A DNA stretch of 30,028 nt, from the NCBI GenBank assembly GCA_015852425.1, contig JAAAIG010000439.1, positions 1 to 30,028 of the forward strand, in the 5' to 3' direction. The translations under genes and the position numbers were made by a program. How positions within the stretch are numbered: the first letter of the stretch is position 1; each line of letters starts with the position of its first letter. The notes beneath the pieces are model-generated. The model saw nothing but the letters and a program-made list of their open reading frames with translations. It made no database searches and was not told the DNA's origin. This DNA is from Gryganskiella cystojenkinii (lineage: Eukaryota; Mortierellomycota; Mortierellomycetes; Mortierellales; Mortierellaceae). This document shows positions 26,101-30,028 of this stretch, piece by piece.

Positions 26101-26516
26101 GAATCCGGTATCGAGGTAGCGACTAAGGAGGAATCGCATGAGAACGCCCTTGGGTTGAATGAGTTCAAAGAGAGGCTCCTCCTCCGCCTTGGACAGTGGC
26201 AAGTGCAGCCAGCCCCTGGGTGGTTTAAAAATGAAAGAGACGCGTAATTAGAGGGTTGAAGATGCATGGATGCCGAAAGACAGCCCCGAAACCACAGCTG
26301 TAATAGGAAGTAGATGTCGGTGTTCCTTGCAAGTTTTCCCCATTCGTACCGTGATTCCTTGGATCCATAGAGGATCTGGCACAGCTTTGGCAAGAACTCG
26401 TAAAAGGTCTTTGCATGAGCATCGGAATCGACACACTTTTCGAGATGGCTGGTGAGGTTGGCACATGCTGTGGGCACAGAGCCGACCAAGAGTCGTTCCA
26501 GACTTTCAAAGCTCAT
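23149..26516 (-). CDS. SMPD4-type neutral sphingomyelinase, 872 aa
   Basis: Eight exons join in phase to 873 codons including the stop: 26516-26350, 26215-26071, 25979-25835, 25702-25620, 25528-25154, 25052-24282, 24180-23644 and 23544-23149. Introns are 91-134 nt. The protein follows the SMPD4 (neutral sphingomyelinase-3, Mit_SMPDase) family end to end and has nearly the same length as the human protein (about 866). Landmarks are LYGSKESRGW, a FELIQPKGVLMRFL block, LNFNMLEYFLFYFAYAL, YLGYFLPAPE, the LYLFLQAGLQFWPLD segment, WITPWRYG, VSEKWQPFV, SYEIEYLVKL and a C-terminal membrane segment (ASISVLILALLFLSIL). The family hydrolyses sphingomyelin to ceramide and resides in ER and nuclear envelope membranes; in fungi the natural substrate is likely another phosphosphingolipid. 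The first-intron donor (GTACGA at 26349) was chosen by family alignment; a later donor would add about 20 residues. Confidence 0.87.
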
Positions 26517-26962
26517 TATGTCCTGATTTGCGTGGTTTGATCCTGATCCCTGATAACGATGGTGTTGTGTGTGGGTGTGAGGGGATTTGTTTTTCGCGTG
26601 GAATGAGAACGTCGATTGGTGGGAGAGTGTGCAGCAGCTGCTTTGGTCGGTCAAACAAAAAAAAAAAAAAAAAAAAAAGTCCTGAAGTCATGTGACATGT
26701 ATACCCTTAAGCTCCGAGTCCAGTCCCCAAAACTCGCAGACTTTTCCTCTGGGCGCAGCGACTGTTCCCCTTTGGTAATGGATTTACCCTTTCTTCCACT
26801 TTGACCTTGCACAATGCATCTGTAAAGCGATCGGATCGGTCCCGGAGCTCAAGAGCTCTCGGTCGCCACTTTATATGTTACTGAGGAGTCCGTCCATATC
26901 GAATTTCAAAGCCAAGGGCTGATTCAGCGGTCGCATCTTTAGGTCGTGCCCTGATCTGGCCT
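26517..26962. other. Upstream region of the sphingomyelinase
   Basis: An ATTGG near 26615 (CCAAT on the minus strand) lies about 100 nt upstream of the sphingomyelinase ATG. An A22 run is at 26657-26678, which is poly(T) in the sense of that gene and typical of a nucleosome-free promoter. No coding sequence is visible in 26680-26960. Confidence 0.45.
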
Positions 26963-27405
26963 TTATTTCGCGCCCAAAGCTAGATGTTGATGATGGTTTC
27001 CTGAGATAGTAACTGCGATAGCAACAGCATCCTCAAGCAAGACGTCATTGAGCGACGACGCATCATCGAACGAGATGCGACCAAGAGGGATGGACCGGAT
27101 TGCTGGACTTGGGAACCTTTGATCGCTAGAAATTGAAAGAGATCACAGAGCTTCGACGCATCACAGAGACATGCCCAAGATGCAACCATTTTCTGTTCAA
27201 AATAACAAGTATCGAACAACCACGATACCCTGCGTCTTTTTGGACTTTATGCTGTTCGAGATAAGACGGTCCGATAATGCTTTAGCGGCATCTTTCTTTC
27301 CATCTTGAATACCACTTATTTATAGATAAGGAGGTAGAAATAAATAAAAGATAATCACAAATCCTCTTCTTTGTGATATCTTCGTTGTAGGTCAAAGCCA
27401 TTCAT
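26963..27405 (-). CDS. Tentative small spliced gene or relic, about 90 aa
   Basis: Three minus-strand blocks have codon patterns that look coding and can be joined in phase. They are 27405-27359 (MNGFDLQRRYHKEED), 27314-27229 (IQDGKKDAAKALSDR and more) and 27102-26963 (IRSIPLGRISFDDASS, then LEDAVAIAVTISG, ending TAA). The total is 273 nt, 90 codons plus stop. The intervening stretches start with GT and end with AG. However, the first is only 44 nt, which is at the lower limit for a fungal intron, and the CCAG acceptor of the second was picked for phase. No family is recognised. It may be a real small gene, or decayed remains of a larger one. The third block is the most convincing. Confidence 0.3.
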
Positions 27406-27550
27406 CTTTCTCTTTTGCACTCACTCTTCATATATTCAACTCTTACCTATCTTTTCCCCTTTATTCCTTTATTAGAGTCCAAGACACGTTGTGATGATTC
27501 ATTCACTTTAACATACTGTAACCTTTGGCTTTATTTACTCAAGGGTTAAT

Positions 27551-29128
27551 CTAAACGGCTGCACAAGGCGTAATTCTGCATGTCTTGTTAGTCTTGAGTG
27601 CCTCGGCCAGGCCCTGGGCGGCTCCGTTGAATCCAATCGAGTTATCCTGCAAGTACAGAGTCGCCAAAGTCGAGTTGGTCTCGAGTGCCTCAGCCAGTGC
27701 CAGAACTCCATTGAATTCAATCGAGTTATCCTGCAAGTACAGAGTGGCCAAAGTTGAGTTAGTCTCGAGTGCCTCAGCCAGTGCCAGGACTCCGTTGAAT
27801 CCAATCGAGTTGTGACACAACTCCAAAGTGGCCAGACTTGAGTTGGTCTTGAGTGCCTCAGCCAGAGCCTGAGCTCCGCCGTCTCCAATCGAGTTGCTTC
27901 CTAAGCCCAAAGTGGTCAGACTCGAGGTGGTCTTAAGTGCCTCAGTCAACCCCTGGACTCCATTGACTCCGATCAAGTTGCCTCCAAGGTTTAAAGAAAA
28001 TAGAGTCGAGTTGGTCTTGAGTGCCTCGGCCAGTACCAGAGCCCCGTTGTTCCCAATCGAGTTATGCGACAACTCCAAAGTAGTCAGTGTCGAGTTGGCT
28101 TTGAGTGCCTCCGACAGCGTCTGAGCTCCCTTGTGTCCGATGGAGTTGGAACTCAAAAGCAAAGTGGCCAGAGTCGAGTTGATCTTGAGTGCCTCAGACA
28201 ATGCCTGGGCTCCATTGTCTCCGATTGAGTTCTCAACCAGCATTAAAGTGGTCAAAGCCGAGTTGGTCTTGAGCGCGTCTGATAACGCCTGAGCTCCGCC
28301 GTCTCCGATCGAGTTTTGCGACAGGTCCAAAGTGGCCAGAGTCGAGTTGATCTTGAGTGCCTCGGACAACGCCTGGGCTCCGTTGTCTTCGATCCAGTTG
28401 ATCTGCAAGACCAAAGTAGTCAGAGTTGAGTTGGTCTTGAGTGCCTCAGATAGCGCCTGAGCTCCATTGTCTCCAATCGCGTTTCCTGCCAAGTCCAAAG
28501 TGGTCAAAGTTCTGTTGGTCTTGAGTGCCTCTGACAGCGCCTGAGCTCCGCTGTCTCCTATCGAGTTTTGGGACAAGTCCAAAGTGACCAGACTTGAGTT
28601 GGTCTTGAGTGCCACAGATAGCAACTGAGCTCCGTTGTCTTCGATCCAGTTGATCTGCAAAACCAAAGTGGTCAGAGTGGAGTTGGCCTTGAGTGCCTCC
28701 GACAGTGCATGAGCTCCACTGACTCCGATTGAGTTCTCAACCAGTATTAAAGTGGTCAGAATCGAGTTGGTCTTGAGTGCCTCTGATAGTGCTTGAGCTC
28801 CGCTGTCTCCGATCGAGGTGTTAAACTCTAAAGTAGTCAGAGCCGAGTTGGTCTTAACACAAGAAACCACGTCGTCTCCATAGGTCGATGATAGTTTTTC
28901 ATAGGTACAGCCCTCAATCTTCAGGTATCGTATTAGATGCTTGTTTCTCTTGACGGATTCCATGCTAGCGCCAAGTATAGACAAGCAGACAGAGTTATAC
29001 AGTGATGGTGTAAATGTTTCGTTCCAGTCGTGATTCACACGTGCACAGGACGCGAGATCTTTACAGCCAAGGCTGCTGGCAATTATTGAGAGAATCTCAG
29101 GTAGGCCAAGGGCATGTGTATAGAACAT
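27551..29128 (-). CDS. F-box-like N-terminus with 15 ribonuclease-inhibitor-type LRRs, 525 aa
   Basis: The frame is open from TTG 29200, but the first ATG is 29128 (MFYTHALGLPEIL), which I take as the start. Residues about 7-50 (LPEILSIIASSLGCKDLASC...VNHDWN) look like a fungal F-box or F-box-like helix set. A 60-residue linker follows. Fifteen perfect 28-residue repeats then have the consensus LTTLxLxxNSIGDxGAQALSEALKTNST, the ribonuclease-inhibitor/NLR type of leucine-rich repeat, forming a curved protein-binding scaffold. The end is TCRITPCAAV. If the F-box is genuine, it would be a substrate receptor of an SCF ubiquitin ligase; otherwise it is a free LRR adaptor. Repeats 13, 14 and 15 are almost identical, a sign of recent duplication. 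A TATAAAT on the minus strand (29676-29682) and a likely 5' UTR intron lie upstream. Confidence 0.85.
   Translation of the reverse strand: MFYTHALGLPEILSIIASSLGCKDLASCARVNHDWNETFTPSLYNSVCLSILGASMESVKRNKHLIRYLKIEGCTYEKLSSTYGDDVVSCVKTNSALTTLEFNTSIGDSGAQALSEALKTNSILTTLILVENSIGVSGAHALSEALKANSTLTTLVLQINWIEDNGAQLLSVALKTNSSLVTLDLSQNSIGDSGAQALSEALKTNRTLTTLDLAGNAIGDNGAQALSEALKTNSTLTTLVLQINWIEDNGAQALSEALKINSTLATLDLSQNSIGDGGAQALSDALKTNSALTTLMLVENSIGDNGAQALSEALKINSTLATLLLSSNSIGHKGAQTLSEALKANSTLTTLELSHNSIGNNGALVLAEALKTNSTLFSLNLGGNLIGVNGVQGLTEALKTTSSLTTLGLGSNSIGDGGAQALAEALKTNSSLATLELCHNSIGFNGVLALAEALETNSTLATLYLQDNSIEFNGVLALAEALETNSTLATLYLQDNSIGFNGAAQGLAEALKTNKTCRITPCAAV
27585..28845 (-). repeat. 84-bp tandem repeat (15 units) encoding the LRRs
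   Basis: The LRR domain is a DNA-level tandem array of exactly 84-bp units without a single indel. For example, the 24-nt block starting tcgagttatcc recurs at 27637 and 27721, 84 nt apart. Units 3-4 and 6-7 share the same pair of unusual cores (QINWIED, then DLSQNSIGD), which implies a higher-order 252-bp duplication step. Confidence 0.85.
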
Positions 29129-29190
29129 CTTCGTCGTAAATGACGTAGGGCGTGACAAGCGCGACAGGGATGATGGGTTACAAGAAGGTC

Positions 29191-29355
29191 CTAGTGACAA
29201 TGAGGAGGGAGGAGAACAAAGAGGTTAGGAAGAGTGAACGAAATGGAGACGATAGCGATGTTGTCAAGTAGTCAAAGTAGTCGATGAGCTTAACCAGAAC
29301 ATTACACAATAGTCACAGGGAAGACTACCACTACTCGTTCAAGAAATCAGCTTAC
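29191..29355 (-). other. Possible 5' UTR intron of the LRR gene
   Basis: On the minus strand a GTAAGC donor (29355-29350) and a pyrimidine-rich stretch ending in CACTAG (acceptor at 29192-29191) delimit a 165-nt candidate intron, 63 nt upstream of the ATG. The leader before it is CT-rich. Alternatively the coding sequence begins further upstream. Confidence 0.35.
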
Positions 29356-29936
29356 CGTGGTATACAGCTAACAAACGGAGGAGATCTCTGACAACGCGGG
29401 AGTGCGAGATGAAAATGACTGAAGAGAGGATGAGGTGAGCTTGATGCGAAGAGGAAAAGAAAGAGAGGAGGCTGATGATAAGATGTGTGAAGATGATGAG
29501 AGAGAGAGGTAAAAGTGGTGACAACAGCGAGTGATATGGACAAAATGTGAAGGCAAGAATGCTGTGAGAGTGCGACAATGGGGTGCTGGGAGAAAGAGTG
29601 AAAGAGACAAAAATTCATTGCGGACCGTTTAGGCTCCATTCTTGCACTGTGTTGACTTTTCGCCACTGCTCTCAAATTTATAACTCCTCGCCCTGACATC
29701 CTGTTTACCAAGGAAGCAACGCCCTGGCATCCAGTTTGCCCAGAACGCAGTGTCATTACTGTACATGTATGAGCCCCGGGGGCAACTTAGAGTTCGCAGG
29801 CGAGAACCAATGACGTTTCCCGAGAAAAATAATAAAGTCTGTAGGCGGGAATCAATGGTAGTCTCTAGCTCCCACCATCGCTGATGTCAAAGACTCTTTC
29901 AGCTCGGCCAAGTATATCAGCCTCGTGTCAGCGACG
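29356..29936. other. Leader and promoter of the LRR gene
   Basis: This is a CT-rich leader (minus strand) running from about 29645 to 29356, with its TATA box beyond. Two pairs of imperfect direct repeats lie at about 29690-29750 and 29795-29860. CCAAT in the first unit of the second pair could belong to a divergent plus-strand gene. The frame at minus 29352-29756 reads low-complexity Ser/His/Leu and is not convincing. Confidence 0.4.
29676..29682 (-). promoter_or_regulatory. TATA box of the LRR gene
   Basis: TATAAAT on the minus strand (atttata on plus) lies upstream of the CT-rich leader, giving a start of transcription near 29645 and a long 5' UTR. Confidence 0.4.
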
Positions 29937-29969
29937 ATGATCGGAAACGACGATATTGGATCAGCCTTG
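29937..29969 (+). CDS. Possible first exon of a truncated divergent gene
   Basis: ATG at 29937 opens a short frame (MIGNDDIGSAL) that ends exactly at a consensus donor, TTG/GTGAGT, at 29970. CCAAT-like elements lie 100-130 nt upstream. The remaining sequence to the window end would be intron. The frame is open back to about 29865, so the start is not certain. The minus strand of the same stretch also reads as a plausible peptide ending near 29852. Only the strong donor favours the plus strand. Confidence 0.25.
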
Positions 29970-30028
29970 GTGAGTCGAATACCGAATGATAGCCGTCGCA
30001 AAGAGTGGAAGAGAAAATAAAACAAACT

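Noticed and set aside
27535..27888. 117-residue minus-strand frame with 28-residue periodicity (RLWLRHSRPTQ type)
   Set aside because: Periodic only because it is an off-frame reading of the 84-bp LRR repeat.
29852..30000. Minus-strand peptide with a pattern loosely like the ubiquitin-like head of Crinkler-type proteins
   Set aside because: Match is only to a vague hydrophobic pattern, it stops after about 45 residues with no following motif, and the plus strand has the stronger splice signal.

Overview
The window reads as nuclear DNA of a fungus. Genes carry short GT-AG introns, mostly 90-230 nt and one exactly after a TACTAAC branch site. Intergenic DNA is full of poly(A)/poly(T) and pyrimidine-rich tracts, and there is a 10-N scaffold gap. 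A canonical fungal beta-tubulin, glutamine-rich regulators and a highly regular 28-residue LRR protein suggest an early-diverging fungus; Mortierellomycotina is my best guess, by inference only.

Layout, left to right: (1) the 3' end of a truncated plus-strand gene with an acidic C-terminus; (2) a small TATA-driven plus-strand gene for a 65-residue basic protein; (3) a previously hidden three-exon minus-strand gene for a 48-residue protein, divergent from (4) a plus-strand DUF1295/steroid-reductase-like membrane protein; (5) about 2.2 kb of gene-free DNA that switches from purine-rich to pyrimidine-rich; (6) a 2051-residue plus-strand SH3 plus Ras-association scaffold of Bud14/Tea4 type; (7) a convergent minus-strand phosphatidylinositol-phosphate kinase of about 1904 residues, whose separate first exon encodes an N-terminal membrane anchor; (8) a divergent plus-strand beta-tubulin with four exons and an unusually long first intron; (9) a convergent minus-strand SMPD4-type neutral sphingomyelinase with eight exons and a C-terminal membrane segment; (10) a tentative small spliced minus-strand gene or relic; (11) a minus-strand F-box-like/LRR protein built from fifteen 28-residue repeats, which is an 84-bp DNA tandem repeat; and (12) a possible first exon of a plus-strand gene cut by the window end.

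Several genes touch cell polarity, the cytoskeleton and membrane lipids: the SH3/RA scaffold with PP1-docking-like motifs, the PIP kinase, beta-tubulin and the sphingomyelinase. They are separate transcription units, and I see no evidence of a co-regulated cluster. I rebuilt the exon structures by hand from splice sites, reading phase and protein-family similarity. I found no tRNA, rRNA, CRISPR array or recognisable transposon.
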